Shown here: piece after piece, positions 18,795 through 27,106 of the stretch
Layout: each line of letters starts with the position of its first letter
How positions within the stretch are numbered: position 1 is the stretch's first letter
NCBI RefSeq assembly: GCF_005887635.2
Contig: NZ_CP040818.1
Span: forward strand, 3,936,501-4,000,500
Direction of reading: 5' to 3'
Source of the DNA: Paroceanicella profunda
GTDB taxonomy: Bacteria > Pseudomonadota > Alphaproteobacteria > Rhodobacterales > Rhodobacteraceae
DNA length: 64,000 nucleotides
The notes under the pieces: generated by a model
Seen by the model: only the letters and a program-made list of their open reading frames with translations
What the model was told of the DNA's origin: nothing
The model's database searches: none
Made by a program: the position numbers and the translations under genes

Positions 18795-19289
18795 GCTGAC
18801 TTGCCCCCGGGCATCCCGGCCGCAGACTGGCACACGCCGCGCCCTCCCGCGCGGGCACGCCGCGGCATTCGGCACGGCGTAGCGGCGCGGTCTGACCAGC
18901 GGGGTCGCCGAAGCCGCCGGGCTGGCCCGCCTCACGATCGCCTCATGGGCTCGAAAGATGGCCCCGCGGGTTCGAGGGACGTGAACGCCCATTCTTCCGC
19001 GCCGGAGCCTGACGGACAGCAGCGTCGCAGGATCGCCGCTGGCGCGTGTCTTCGACTGGCGGAGCCCCGGATGCCGGCACGCCGCGACTGCGGCGATGGC
19101 AGGCACGCCGCAGCATCGGCCCCGGCGCAACGGCTGACCCGCCGCGAGTCCGACCGGCGCATGGACTGCCCGTTCCCGCTCGGCACGGGGACCGGACTGC
19201 GGTACGGATGGCGAGCACCCGGACGGAACCGCCTCCCGGCCAACCGGCGCGGGTGGCGGGTGCGTCCGGGGGGCCCGCGCGGCGGCGGC
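18795..19289. other. Intergenic gap between the ArsR gene and comM
   Basis: Roughly 500 bp between converging genes. I find no gene. The decamer GGCACGCCGC occurs three times (near 18853, 19077 and 19100) and there is scattered GC-rich self-complementarity, but no regular array. Confidence 0.35.
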
Positions 19290-20801
19290 TTACCGCGGCA
19301 GCACGGTCTGGCGATAGCCGATGGCCTCGGCAAGGTGGCCGCGGCCGATCTCCTCCTCCCCGGCCAGATCGGCGATCGTGCGTGCCACCCGCATCACCCG
19401 CACGAGGCCGCGACCGGTGAGGTGCAGCCGGGCATGGGCGAGTTCCAGCAGGTCGCGCGCCGCGCTGGCAAGGGTCGAGGCGTCCTGCAGATGGGCCTGC
19501 CCGGCCTCGGCATTGCAGCGCGGGCCGGCGGCGCCGTAGCGGGCCACCTGGCGGCTGCGCGCCCGGGCCACCCGGCGGGCGACCACGGCCGTGCTTTCCC
19601 CGTCCGGCGCGGCGAGCTGGTCGCCGATCGACGCGAGGGGCAGTTCGAGGCGGATATCGATCCGGTCCAGCAGCGGCCCGGAGATCCGTGCCTGATAGTC
19701 GCGCGCGCAATTCGGCGCCCGGCCGCAGGCGCGGTTCGCATCGCCCAGCCAGCCGCAGGTGCACGGGTTCATCGCCGCGACCAGCTGCACCCGCGCGGGG
19801 TAGGTGACATGGGCCTCGGCCCGCGCCACCATCACCTCGCCGGTCTCCAGCGGCTGGCGCAGGCTCTCGAGCACCCGGGCCGAGAAACTGGGCAATTCGT
19901 CGAGGAACAGCACGCCGTTGTGCGCCCGGCTCACCTCACCCGGCAGCGCCCGCCGGCCACCGCCGATCATCGCGGCCAGCGACACGCCGGGCATCGGATC
20001 GCGGAACGGCCTGCGCCGGCTCACCTGGCCGCCGCGCAGCTCCCCCGCCACGGAGGCGATCATGCTCACCTCCAGCGCCTCGCGCGCCGAGAGCGGCGGC
20101 AGCAGGCCGGGCAGGCAGCGCGCGAGCAGCGACTTTCCGGCGCCCGGCGGGCCGACCATCAGCACGTTGTGCCCGCCTGCCGCCGCCACCTCCATGGCGC
20201 GTTTCGCGGTCTCGTGGCCCTTCACGAAGGCCAGTTCGCCCAGATGCGCCGGGCTCTCGCCCGGTGGCGCGGGCTGCGGCGGGGGGAGCGGGGCCTTGCC
20301 GGAGAAATGGTTGAGCAGGGTGAGCAGGCAGGGCGGCGCGAGGATCTCCACCTCGCCCACCAGCGCGGCCTCCGGCCCGCTCGCCGCCGGGCAGATCAGC
20401 CCTTTCTCCAGGCTTGCCGCCGTCACCGCCGCCGGCAGCGCGCCGGCCACTGGGTTCAGCCGGGCGTCGAGGGTAAGCTCGCCGATCGCCACGTAGCGCG
20501 CGCATTCCTCCGGCGGGATCACCTCCATCGCCGCCAGCAGGCTCAGCGCGATCGGCAGGTCGAAATGCGCGCCGATCTTGGGCTGGTCAGCGGGTGCGAG
20601 GTTGATGACGATGCGCCGGGCGGGCAGCGACAGGCCCAGCCCGCTGAGCGCCGCGCGCACCCGCTCGCGGCTCTCGGCCACCGCCTTGTCCGGCAGGCCG
20701 ACGATGTGGAAGGCCGGCAGCCCGCCGGACAGCGCGCATTGCACGTCCACCTCGCGTGCATCCGTGCCGTCAAAGGAAACCGTGTAGGAATGGGACACCA
20801 T
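19290..20801 (-). CDS. comM: YifB/ComM family Mg-chelatase-like AAA+ ATPase
   Basis: A 503-residue protein with the three-part YifB/ComM layout. The N-terminal Lon-like domain runs to about residue 190 (GLPAFHIVGLPDKAVAESRERVRAAL). The AAA+ core has Walker A MVGPPGAGKSLLAR and Walker B GVLFLDELPSF. A zinc-type insertion CTCGWLGDANRACG precedes ISGPLLDRIDI, and a C-terminal Mg-chelatase domain closes the protein. ComM is a helicase that promotes branch migration during natural transformation in some bacteria; that function here is inferred from the family. It is a single gene with a GTG/ATG-proximal start at 20801. Confidence 0.92.
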   Translation of the reverse strand: MVSHSYTVSFDGTDAREVDVQCALSGGLPAFHIVGLPDKAVAESRERVRAALSGLGLSLPARRIVINLAPADQPKIGAHFDLPIALSLLAAMEVIPPEECARYVAIGELTLDARLNPVAGALPAAVTAASLEKGLICPAASGPEAALVGEVEILAPPCLLTLLNHFSGKAPLPPPQPAPPGESPAHLGELAFVKGHETAKRAMEVAAAGGHNVLMVGPPGAGKSLLARCLPGLLPPLSAREALEVSMIASVAGELRGGQVSRRRPFRDPMPGVSLAAMIGGGRRALPGEVSRAHNGVLFLDELPSFSARVLESLRQPLETGEVMVARAEAHVTYPARVQLVAAMNPCTCGWLGDANRACGRAPNCARDYQARISGPLLDRIDIRLELPLASIGDQLAAPDGESTAVVARRVARARSRQVARYGAAGPRCNAEAGQAHLQDASTLASAARDLLELAHARLHLTGRGLVRVMRVARTIADLAGEEEIGRGHLAEAIGYRQTVLPR

Positions 20802-21549
20802 CGGCGAGTTAGGCGGCGATTCCGGTTAACGAGCGCTTAAGAGCCCGCGCCGGTTTGTGAAATGTTGCCCGCCGCGCGCGCCCCGCCGCGTATCTCCGGT
20901 GCCCGCTCTCGGGCCCAAGGCCGGGCCCCGCTTGCTTCCGAAGACATCCGCTCCGGTCAGCGAAGCTCCGCTCCGGGCGTCCGGAACACGTCCGCGCCGG
21001 CCCCGGGGGCCCGCTCCGGGCATCCGGAGCACCTCCACGTCACCCCCGGGGAGCCTGCTCCGGGCATCCGGAGCGCGTCCGCGGCGGGCCGGGGAGCAGA
21101 TTCCGCCGGCCCGTCTTCACCGTGGGCTCCTTGTCCGCCGTCTCCATCGCCCTCCCCCGATGAGACCGTACCCGTTCCGCCTCCGTACCAGCGCTCCCCG
21201 AAGCCGCACGGATCCCGCGCCTGAGCGGCCTTCGCGACAGGCGCGGTGGGGCCGGCAGGACGCAGGCAGGCGTTCCTCGGGCGGATGCCCCCGGGTGCCG
21301 GCGCCTTCCCCGGAAGGCCCTGGTCTCCGTCCTCCTCCGTGCCACGGGTCCGCCCCCGTGATCCCGCGCGCGTGCTGCCGCCTCGCCGTGATCCTTGCCC
21401 CCCGTACGAGGCTCCGCCCCGGTGGCCCGGGGCTTCCGCCCGAACCCTTCTCCCGGTCCCGGCGCGGGGGGCCGCGGCACCGCTGCCTTTTGCCTCCGCG
21501 CGCCGGACGTGCCAGAACGGCGCGTCCGACTGTCCCTGAAAGGCCCCCC
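20802..21549. other. Divergent intergenic region with a palindrome cluster
   Basis: A 750-bp gap between comM and the DMT transporter. It contains three copies of an 18-bp palindrome (listed separately) and otherwise unstructured GC-rich DNA. Long open frames across it are low-complexity Pro/Arg translations and are not credible genes. The comM promoter should lie near 20805-20860. Confidence 0.35.
20970..21074. repeat. Three spaced copies of an 18-bp palindrome
   Basis: GCTCCGGGCATCCGGAGC occurs exactly at 21013-21030 and 21057-21074. A two-mismatch version lies at 20970-20987. Each copy is a 7-bp inverted repeat with a 4-nt GCAT loop, spaced 43-44 nt apart, and the intervening DNA is also partly similar (CGTCCGCG). 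Confidence 0.85.
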
Positions 21550-22437
21550 ATGCCCGTTCCGGTCTCCGACGCCCTGCGTGGTCACGCGGCGATGCTGATG
21601 TTCGCGATGCTCGTTTCCGGCTCGTTCAGCCTGGGCGGGCTGGCGGCGCCGTGGATGGACCCGGCGGCGCTGAACGCCCTGCGATTCGCCATCGCCACCG
21701 GGGTGATGGGCGGGCTGGCGCTGCGGGCCGGGGCGCTGCGGCGCGGGGCCTTCGCCGCGCCGTGGCGGCACCTGCTGCTGGGCGGGCTGCTCTCGGTCTA
21801 CTTCGTGCTGATGTTCCGGGCGCTGCAGATCACCGACCCGGTGTCGACGGGGGCGGTGTTCACGCTCACGCCGGTGATGTCGGCCGTGTTCGGCTGGCTC
21901 CTGCTGCGGCAGGTGACCACGCCGCTGATGGCGCTGTCCCTGGCGCTGGCGGCCGCAGGCGCGCTGTGGGTGATCTTCCGCGGAGACCCGGCCGCCATGC
22001 TGCGCTTCGAGCTGGGCCGGGGCGAGTGGCTCTACTTCCTCGGCTGCATCGCGCATGCGCTCTACACGCCGCTGGTGCGCAAACTGGGCCGGGGCGAGCC
22101 GCTGCTGGCCTTCACCTTCGGCACGCTCTTCGCCGGCATGGTGCTGATCGGCGGCTACGCCCTGCCCGCACTGGCGGAGACGGATTTCGCGGCGCTGCCC
22201 TCCTCGGTCTGGGTGGCCATCCTCTACACCGCGGTCTTCACCACGGCTGTCACATTCTACCTGCTGCAATTCGCCGCCATGCGCCTGCCCAGCGCGAAGG
22301 TGATGGCCTACACCTATCTGGTGCCCAGCTTCGTGATGGTGTGGGAGGGCGTGCTGGGGCACGGCTGGGTCGCACCGCAGGTGCTGCCCGGAGTGGCCGC
22401 GACGGTGCTTGCCCTCCTGGTCCTCCTGCGCGCCTGA
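21550..22437 (+). CDS. DMT-superfamily (EamA) transporter
   Basis: A 295-residue membrane protein with about ten hydrophobic helices arranged as two EamA halves. The first half contains SVYFVLMFRALQITDPVSTGAVFTL and the second LYTAVFTTAVTFYLLQFAAMRLPSAKVMAYTYLVPSF, the usual end-of-repeat motif. Such proteins export amino acids or other metabolites; the substrate cannot be read from the sequence. ATG 21550 follows TGAAAGGCC, a moderate ribosome site. The frame continues far upstream but only through low-complexity sequence. Confidence 0.88.
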   Translation: MPVPVSDALRGHAAMLMFAMLVSGSFSLGGLAAPWMDPAALNALRFAIATGVMGGLALRAGALRRGAFAAPWRHLLLGGLLSVYFVLMFRALQITDPVSTGAVFTLTPVMSAVFGWLLLRQVTTPLMALSLALAAAGALWVIFRGDPAAMLRFELGRGEWLYFLGCIAHALYTPLVRKLGRGEPLLAFTFGTLFAGMVLIGGYALPALAETDFAALPSSVWVAILYTAVFTTAVTFYLLQFAAMRLPSAKVMAYTYLVPSFVMVWEGVLGHGWVAPQVLPGVAATVLALLVLLRA

Positions 22438-22536
22438 GGCGCGACGGGGAGGCGGAGCGATACGGGGCGCCGCACCTGGGCTCTGCCCCGCGAGGCGCGA
22501 TGCCGCGCAGGTCCGCCCGTCGCGGCCCTGCCCCGC

Positions 22537-22830
22537 GCCGTTTCAATGCCGGTCGCCGCGGCATTGCCTGCCACGCGTCCCCCCCGCCGTTCGCAACCGG
22601 TCCGTCGCGGCTCCGGCCCGCGCCGCTTCAACGCCAGCCGCCGCGGCATTGCCCGCCAGCGTCCCCCCCGCCTTTCGCAACCGGTCCGTCGCGGCCCCGG
22701 CCCGCGCCGCTTCAACGCCGGTCGCCGCGGCATTGCCCGCCACGCGTCCCCCCCGCCGTTCGCAACCGGTCCGTCGCGGCCCCGGCCCGCACCGCTTCAA
22801 CGCCGGTCACCGCGGCATTGCCTGCCATAT
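22537..22830. repeat. Tandem array of an 84-85-nt unit, about 3.5 copies
   Basis: Units begin at GCCG(T/C)TTCAA near 22537, 22622, 22706 and 22791. Each carries CGCCGCGGCATTGCC, then CGCAACCGGTCCGTCGCGGC. Copies differ at only a few positions. The array follows the DMT transporter and converges on the rutR end; it is not coding in any consistent frame. Confidence 0.9.
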
Positions 22831-23150
22831 GTCACCCCCTGACTGACTGCGGCGCCGGTTCCGCCGATGCGGAGCATCACCACCGGCCCCACTCGCCTCG
22901 ACGCGGCGCATCGCTGGCAGCGTCAGTCCAGCGCGACGCCCCGCTCTCCCCGACGCAGCGCACCACCGCCAGCCCCGGCGTCAAAATCTCCCGTTCACCG
23001 CAGGGCCAGCCGGCCCGCCAGCGCTCGGGAGGGGTACGCGCAACAGGGCCCCGCCTGGCACCGGGCCGATGCGGCGGCGGGTCCTCCTGCCCGGCAGGGA
23101 GAGGGCGGGCGCGAGGAGGCGTGTCGTGACCCATTGTGGCAACGCTCAGC
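22831..23150. other. Gap between the 85-nt array and rutR
   Basis: About 320 bp with no recognisable gene. It contains loosely repeated CACCACCGCCAGC/CATCACCACCGG fragments. The rutR transcript should end here, but I see no clear terminator. Confidence 0.3.
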
Positions 23151-23786
23151 TCACCCCGGCGCGAGCGCGCGCAGGAACAGCGTGTCGAGGAAACCCTGGG
23201 CGCCGTCGATGGCCGCGCCCGCGTCGGCGGAGAGCACGGCCTGCACCTGCACCTGGAAATCCGCGTAATGCTGCGTGGTGGCCCAGATCGCGAACAGCAG
23301 ATGGCGTGGGTCCACCGGCGCCAGCCGCCCGGCGGCGATCCAGCCCTCGATCACCGCCGCCTTCTCGTCCACCAGCGCCTTCAGCGCGCCGGTGAGCTCC
23401 TCCACGATGAGCGGCGCGCCGCGGATCACCTCATTGGCAAACAGCCGCGAGGCGCGCGGATTCTCCCGCGACATCTCCAGCTTGCGCCGCAGGTAGGCGC
23501 GGATCTCCTCCAGCGGCTCGCCCGCCGGGTCCATCCGGCGCAGGGGGTCCAGCCAGCCGTCCAGCGTGGCGTCGAGCACCGCACGGTAGATCTCCTCCTT
23601 GGAGCGGAAATAGTATAGCAGGTTGGGCTTGGACATGCCCGCTTCCTGCGCGATCCTGTCAATGGTGCTGCCGCGGAACCCCTCGGCGGAAAACACCTCC
23701 AGCGCCGCGTCGAGGATCTTCTCCTCGTTCTCGCGCTGGATGCGGGTTTTCGCCCTCAGGGCCGGGTCTGGCGCGAATTCAGTCAT
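23151..23786 (-). CDS. rutR: TetR-family regulator, RutR-like (pyrimidine sensing)
   Basis: A 211-residue TetR regulator. The N-terminal HTH is ENEEKILDAALEVFSAEGFRGSTIDRIAQEAGMSKPNLLYYFRSKEEIYRAVL in family layout (about residues 18-70). The C-terminal domain is RutR-type (WLDPLRRMDPAGEPLEEIRAYLRRKLEMSRENPRASRLFANEV). RutR of E. coli binds uracil/thymine and controls pyrimidine degradation and carAB. Here the gene diverges from a dihydropyrimidinase locus, and a palindrome matching the RutR operator lies 45 bp upstream of ATG 23786. That pattern implies autoregulation and control of the catabolic genes. The ligand is inferred. Confidence 0.85.
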   Translation of the reverse strand: MTEFAPDPALRAKTRIQRENEEKILDAALEVFSAEGFRGSTIDRIAQEAGMSKPNLLYYFRSKEEIYRAVLDATLDGWLDPLRRMDPAGEPLEEIRAYLRRKLEMSRENPRASRLFANEVIRGAPLIVEELTGALKALVDEKAAVIEGWIAAGRLAPVDPRHLLFAIWATTQHYADFQVQVQAVLSADAGAAIDGAQGFLDTLFLRALAPG

Positions 23787-23830
23787 GAACGCGGGGCCTC
23801 CTGCACTCTTTGCAGGCAGACTCCGCCAGT

Positions 23831-23846
23831 TTGACCGCATGGTCAA
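23831..23846. promoter_or_regulatory. RutR operator in the rutR/cupin divergent region
   Basis: TTGACCGCATGGTCAA differs from the E. coli RutR operator TTGACCANNTGGTCAA at one non-core position. It sits 45 bp upstream of rutR and about 370 bp upstream of the cupin gene. The same core recurs upstream of preT (55026-55041). Confidence 0.8.
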
Positions 23847-23933
23847 CAATTCCTTGACGCCCCGGGGCGCTGTGATAGCGTTTTTCCGTCAGATCGCCGG
23901 CGAGGCGCGCCCGTTTCGCCTCAGGAGAAAGTC

Positions 23934-24170
23934 ATGGCCGTCCGCCGACAGCCCAGCCAGAATGCTCCCAGCGCCCTCCCGGCGGCCCCCGCGCTGCCCG
24001 GGCGCACCGTATGCCCGGCCGGAACGCGGAACGACCCCGGCGCCGGCCTGACGCGGGCGCGGGCGCCCCGCCCTGCCCCGTCCCCATACCTGTCCCGACA
24101 CCCGGCCCGTCCCCCCGGGATCCGACAGGGCGGCGCCCCGCGCATCGCCCCCCGACACGCCCCGGCCTGA
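23934..24170 (+). CDS. Possible small ORF at the head of the pyrimidine locus (doubtful)
   Basis: ATG 23934 is preceded by AGGAG at ideal spacing and lies 88 bp downstream of the RutR operator, exactly where the first gene of the operon would be expected. The 78-residue product is rich in Pro, Ala and Arg with no recognisable domain and looks like translated GC-rich spacer. It may be a leader, a decayed first gene whose ribosome site survives, or chance. No homologue is recognised. Confidence 0.22.
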   Translation: MAVRRQPSQNAPSALPAAPALPGRTVCPAGTRNDPGAGLTRARAPRPAPSPYLSRHPARPPGIRQGGAPRIAPRHAPA

Positions 24171-24215
24171 CGGCCCGATGCTCCCCCCGACCGAAGATCA
24201 CCCGAAGGACACCTG

Positions 24216-24515
24216 ATGACCGACCGCCCGCAGGCCACCCCCACCGTGCTGCTCGACGACCCCGACATGATCGTGACGCGCTGGGACTTTCCCCCGGGCG
24301 GCGAGACCGGCTGGCACGTGCACGGCATGAACTACGTGGTGACCACCCTCACCCCCTGCCCGATGCTGGTGGAGGAAGTGGGCGGCGGCACCCGCCGCAA
24401 CGAGAGCCCGGCCGGACGCGTCTACCGCGGCTGCGAGGGCGCCGAGCACAACGTGATCAACGACGGGCCCGAGCCGATGAGCTTCGTCGAGCTCGAACTG
24501 AAGAAGAAGGACTGA
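24216..24515 (+). CDS. Small cupin-domain protein
   Basis: A 99-residue single-domain cupin. The first cupin motif is visible as GGETGWHVHGMNYVVT, with two His that could bind metal; the second is weaker (GRVYRGCEGAEHNVIND). It starts at 24216 after GAAGGACACCTG and ends 5 bp before the amidohydrolase start, so they are co-transcribed. Its role in pyrimidine breakdown is unknown; small cupins of this kind often accompany degradative operons as isomerase-like or sensory proteins. Confidence 0.82.
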   Translation: MTDRPQATPTVLLDDPDMIVTRWDFPPGGETGWHVHGMNYVVTTLTPCPMLVEEVGGGTRRNESPAGRVYRGCEGAEHNVINDGPEPMSFVELELKKKD

Positions 24516-24520
24516 AAGAG

Positions 24521-25771
24521 ATGACCGCTCCGGGCAAGAACCTCACCGTGAACGCCGACCGCCTGTGGGAGAGCCTCGAGGAAATGGCGCAGATCGGCCC
24601 CGGCCAGCGCGGCGGCTCCAACCGCCAGACGCTGACCGACGCCGATGCCGAGGGCCGCGCGCTGTTCCAGGCGTGGTGCGAGGCCGCCGGCATGACCATG
24701 GGCGTGGACCAGATGGGCACCATGTTCGCCCGCCGCGAGGGCACGGACCCGGACGCGCTGCCGGTCTACGTGGGCTCGCATCTCGACACCCAGCCCACCG
24801 GCGGGCGCTATGACGGCGTGCTCGGCGTGCTCGGCGCGCTGGAGGTGATCCGCTCGCTCAACGACCTCGGCATCCGCACGAAGCACCCGATCGTGGTGAC
24901 GAACTGGACCAACGAGGAAGGCGCGCGCTTCGCCCCCGCCATGCTCGCCTCCGGTGTCTTCGCCGGGCTGCACGCGCAGGACTGGGCCTATGACCGGGTC
25001 GACGCCGAGGGCAAGCGCTTCGGCGACGAGCTGGAGCGCATCGGCTGGAAGGGCGAGGAGGAAGTGGGCGCGCGCAAGATGAAGGCCTTCTTCGAGCTGC
25101 ACATCGAGCAGGGCCCGATCCTGGAGGCCGAGGGCAAGGACATCGGCATCGTCACCCATGGCCAGGGCCTGTGGTGGCTCGAGGTCACCCTCACCGGCAA
25201 GGACGCCCACACCGGCTCCACCCCGATGAACATGCGGGTGAACGCAGGCCTGGGCATGGCGCGCATCACCGAGCTCGTCCACACCATCGCGATGGAGGCC
25301 CAGCCCGACGCGGTGGGCGCCATCGGCCAGGCGAATGTCTACCCCAACTCGCGCAACGTGATCCCCGGCAAGGCGGTGTTCACGGTGGACTTCCGCTCCC
25401 CCGACCAGGGCAAGCTCGACGCCATGCGCGCGCGGCTCGAGGCGGAGGCGCCGAAGATCGCGGCCGAGCTGGGCCTGGGCTTCTCCATCGAGCCCGTGGG
25501 CCATTTCGACCCCGTGACCTTCGACGAGACCTGCGTGGCCGCCCTGCGCGGCGCGGCCGAGCGGCTGGGCTTCAGCCACCGCGACATGGTCTCGGGCGCG
25601 GGCCACGACGCCTGCTGGATCAACCGCGTCGCCCCCACGGCGATGGTGTTCTGCCCCTGCGAGGGCGGGCTCTCCCACAACGAGGACGAGAGCATCACCA
25701 AGGACTGGGCCGCCGCCGGCGCCAACGTGCTGATGCACGCCGTGGTCGAGACCGCGGAGATCGTGGGGTGA
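24521..25771 (+). CDS. N-carbamoyl-beta-alanine / N-carbamoyl-amino-acid amidohydrolase (M20 family)
   Basis: A 416-residue Zn-dependent hydrolase of the AmaB/HyuC/beta-ureidopropionase type. Metal and substrate motifs are SHLDTQPTGGRYDGVLGVLGALE (about 88-110), TNWTNEEGARFAPAMLASG, FFELHIEQGPILE, GKDAHTGSTPM and SGAGHDACWI. It releases beta-alanine (or an amino acid), ammonia and CO2 from the N-carbamoyl compound, the last step of reductive pyrimidine catabolism. It follows the cupin by 5 bp, with ribosome site GAAAGAG. The dihydropyrimidinase that makes its substrate is encoded 1.3 kb downstream. Confidence 0.9.
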   Translation: MTAPGKNLTVNADRLWESLEEMAQIGPGQRGGSNRQTLTDADAEGRALFQAWCEAAGMTMGVDQMGTMFARREGTDPDALPVYVGSHLDTQPTGGRYDGVLGVLGALEVIRSLNDLGIRTKHPIVVTNWTNEEGARFAPAMLASGVFAGLHAQDWAYDRVDAEGKRFGDELERIGWKGEEEVGARKMKAFFELHIEQGPILEAEGKDIGIVTHGQGLWWLEVTLTGKDAHTGSTPMNMRVNAGLGMARITELVHTIAMEAQPDAVGAIGQANVYPNSRNVIPGKAVFTVDFRSPDQGKLDAMRARLEAEAPKIAAELGLGFSIEPVGHFDPVTFDETCVAALRGAAERLGFSHRDMVSGAGHDACWINRVAPTAMVFCPCEGGLSHNEDESITKDWAAAGANVLMHAVVETAEIVG

Positions 25772-25830
25772 TGGCCGGCCACCTGCAGCCTTTCGGAGCA
25801 TTTCCCCCGGTCGCGGCCCCCGCGACCGGT

Positions 25831-25851
25831 GTCCCGGGCTTGACCCGGGAC
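25831..25851. repeat. REP-like palindrome upstream of the GIY-YIG gene
   Basis: Arms GTCCCGGG and CCCGGGAC enclose a CTTGA loop. This 21-bp palindrome ends 24 bp before the GIY-YIG start codon. Related palindromes with CCCGGG arms and 5-nt loops occur at 26176, 31011 and 46354. Confidence 0.85.
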
Positions 25852-25874
25852 CTCGATTGCCCCTGCACTGCGGC

Positions 25875-26162
25875 ATGGCCTTCTATGTCTACATCCTCGC
25901 CTCGCGGCCCGGCGGCGCGCTCTACACCGGCTCGACCGACGACCTGCGCCGCCGTGTCGAGCAACACCGCAGCGGGGCGCTCGCCGGCCACACGGACACC
26001 TACGGCATCCGCACCCTCGTGTGGTTCGAGGCCCATGACACCCGCGCCGAGGCCCTCCTGCGCGAACGCCGCATCAAGCGCTGGCGCCGGCTGTGGAAGG
26101 AACAGCTCATCATGCAGCACAACCCGCAGTGGCGCGACATCACAGCGGACATTCCGTGGTGA
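25875..26162 (+). CDS. GIY-YIG domain nuclease (YhbQ/COG2827 type)
   Basis: A 95-residue protein consisting of one GIY-YIG domain: FYVYILASRPGGALYTGSTDDLRRRVEQHRSG carries the paired VYI/YTG motif (a variant of GIY-YIG) and the catalytic Arg. A second part has FEAHDTRAEALLRERRIKRWRR and the C-terminal NPQWRDI, both typical of the stand-alone class. ATG 25875 begins MAFYVYI. It interrupts the pyrimidine operon and is bracketed by palindromes at 25831 and 26176. It may act on DNA structures such as these palindromes, but this is inference. Confidence 0.9.
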   Translation: MAFYVYILASRPGGALYTGSTDDLRRRVEQHRSGALAGHTDTYGIRTLVWFEAHDTRAEALLRERRIKRWRRLWKEQLIMQHNPQWRDITADIPW

Positions 26163-26175
26163 GGGGGCCCGCGAG

Positions 26176-26196
26176 GCCCCGGGTCAGGCCCGGGGC
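26176..26196. repeat. REP-like palindrome downstream of the GIY-YIG gene
   Basis: Arms GCCCCGGG and CCCGGGGC enclose a TCAGG loop, 14 bp past the GIY-YIG stop. It is the same architecture (8-bp arms, 5-nt loop) as the copy at 25831. Confidence 0.82.
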
Positions 26197-26300
26197 GCCG
26201 GCTCGCGGGGCGGATGGCATGCCGCCCGGCGCAAACCCTTGCGGCAGCTCCCCCGGGCAATTCACACGACCCGGGTGATGCTGCTGCGGAGGGCAACGAC

Positions 26301-27083
26301 ATGACCCGCCTGCCCACCCTCGCTGGCACCGCGCGCGCGGCCCTTGCCGCCATGCTTCTGCTCGGGGCCTGCGCTCAGGAGGCGCCGCGGCGCGCTCCGG
26401 TGCTGCCCGAGGCCCGGCCGGGCGTGAGCGACATATCCGCCGCCGTCGCGCAGTTGCGCGAGGGCCAGCTCGCCAGCTACCGGCTGGAGACCATCGCCCC
26501 GGATGGCAGCCTCACCGACCGGGGCCTGCTCTGGCTCGAGGTGGTCGGGGGCGGCGATGGCGTCGTCAACCTGCTGGCCTGGAAGGACATCGGGGAGGAT
26601 CCGGCCTCCCTGCCCGAGGCCAAGCGCGAGGCCATGCACGCGATCGCGACGCGGCAGGGCCGCACCGCCCCCGCAGCGCTCGACGGCTATGCCGTGCTGG
26701 CGTGGTCGGTTTCGACCGTCGACAGCGAGGGCCGGCTGCTCGCGCGCAGCGACTTCTCCGGCGACCTCGAAATCTACAAGCCGCATGATTGCAGTTTCAC
26801 CACGGAACCCTGCAGCTCGAAGGCCTCCATGCTCCGGGGCAGGAGACCGCTCACGCTCGAGGCCAGCACCACCGGGCGGATGGAGGGCGGCGTCTGGGCG
26901 GGCGTGACCCGCGCCCGCATCTCCGCGTCCCCCTCGGCAACCGCTCCGGCCGTCAACACCACCCAGCGGCGTTCGGTCTCGCCAGACGGGTTCCCGCTCG
27001 ACATCATCACCTACACCGACACCGGCGGAACCATCTGGCGGCGCACCGACGCCCCGACCCCGCCGCCAGCAGAGGGCGCGTGA
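26301..27083 (+). CDS. Predicted lipoprotein of unknown function
   Basis: A 260-residue protein with a lipoprotein signal: MTRLPTLAGTARAALAAMLL then lipobox LLGAC, giving acylated Cys24. The mature part has no domain I recognise. It contains two cysteines close together (HDCSFTTEPCSS) and ends with ITYTDTGGTIWRRTD. The ribosome site GGAGGG precedes ATG 26301. It lies 23 bp upstream of the dihydropyrimidinase gene and so is probably co-transcribed. A role in uptake or envelope handling of pyrimidines can only be guessed from position. Confidence 0.75.
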   Translation: MTRLPTLAGTARAALAAMLLLGACAQEAPRRAPVLPEARPGVSDISAAVAQLREGQLASYRLETIAPDGSLTDRGLLWLEVVGGGDGVVNLLAWKDIGEDPASLPEAKREAMHAIATRQGRTAPAALDGYAVLAWSVSTVDSEGRLLARSDFSGDLEIYKPHDCSFTTEPCSSKASMLRGRRPLTLEASTTGRMEGGVWAGVTRARISASPSATAPAVNTTQRRSVSPDGFPLDIITYTDTGGTIWRRTDAPTPPPAEGA

Positions 27084-27106
27084 GCCGCGCCGACAGGGAG
27101 ACACGC

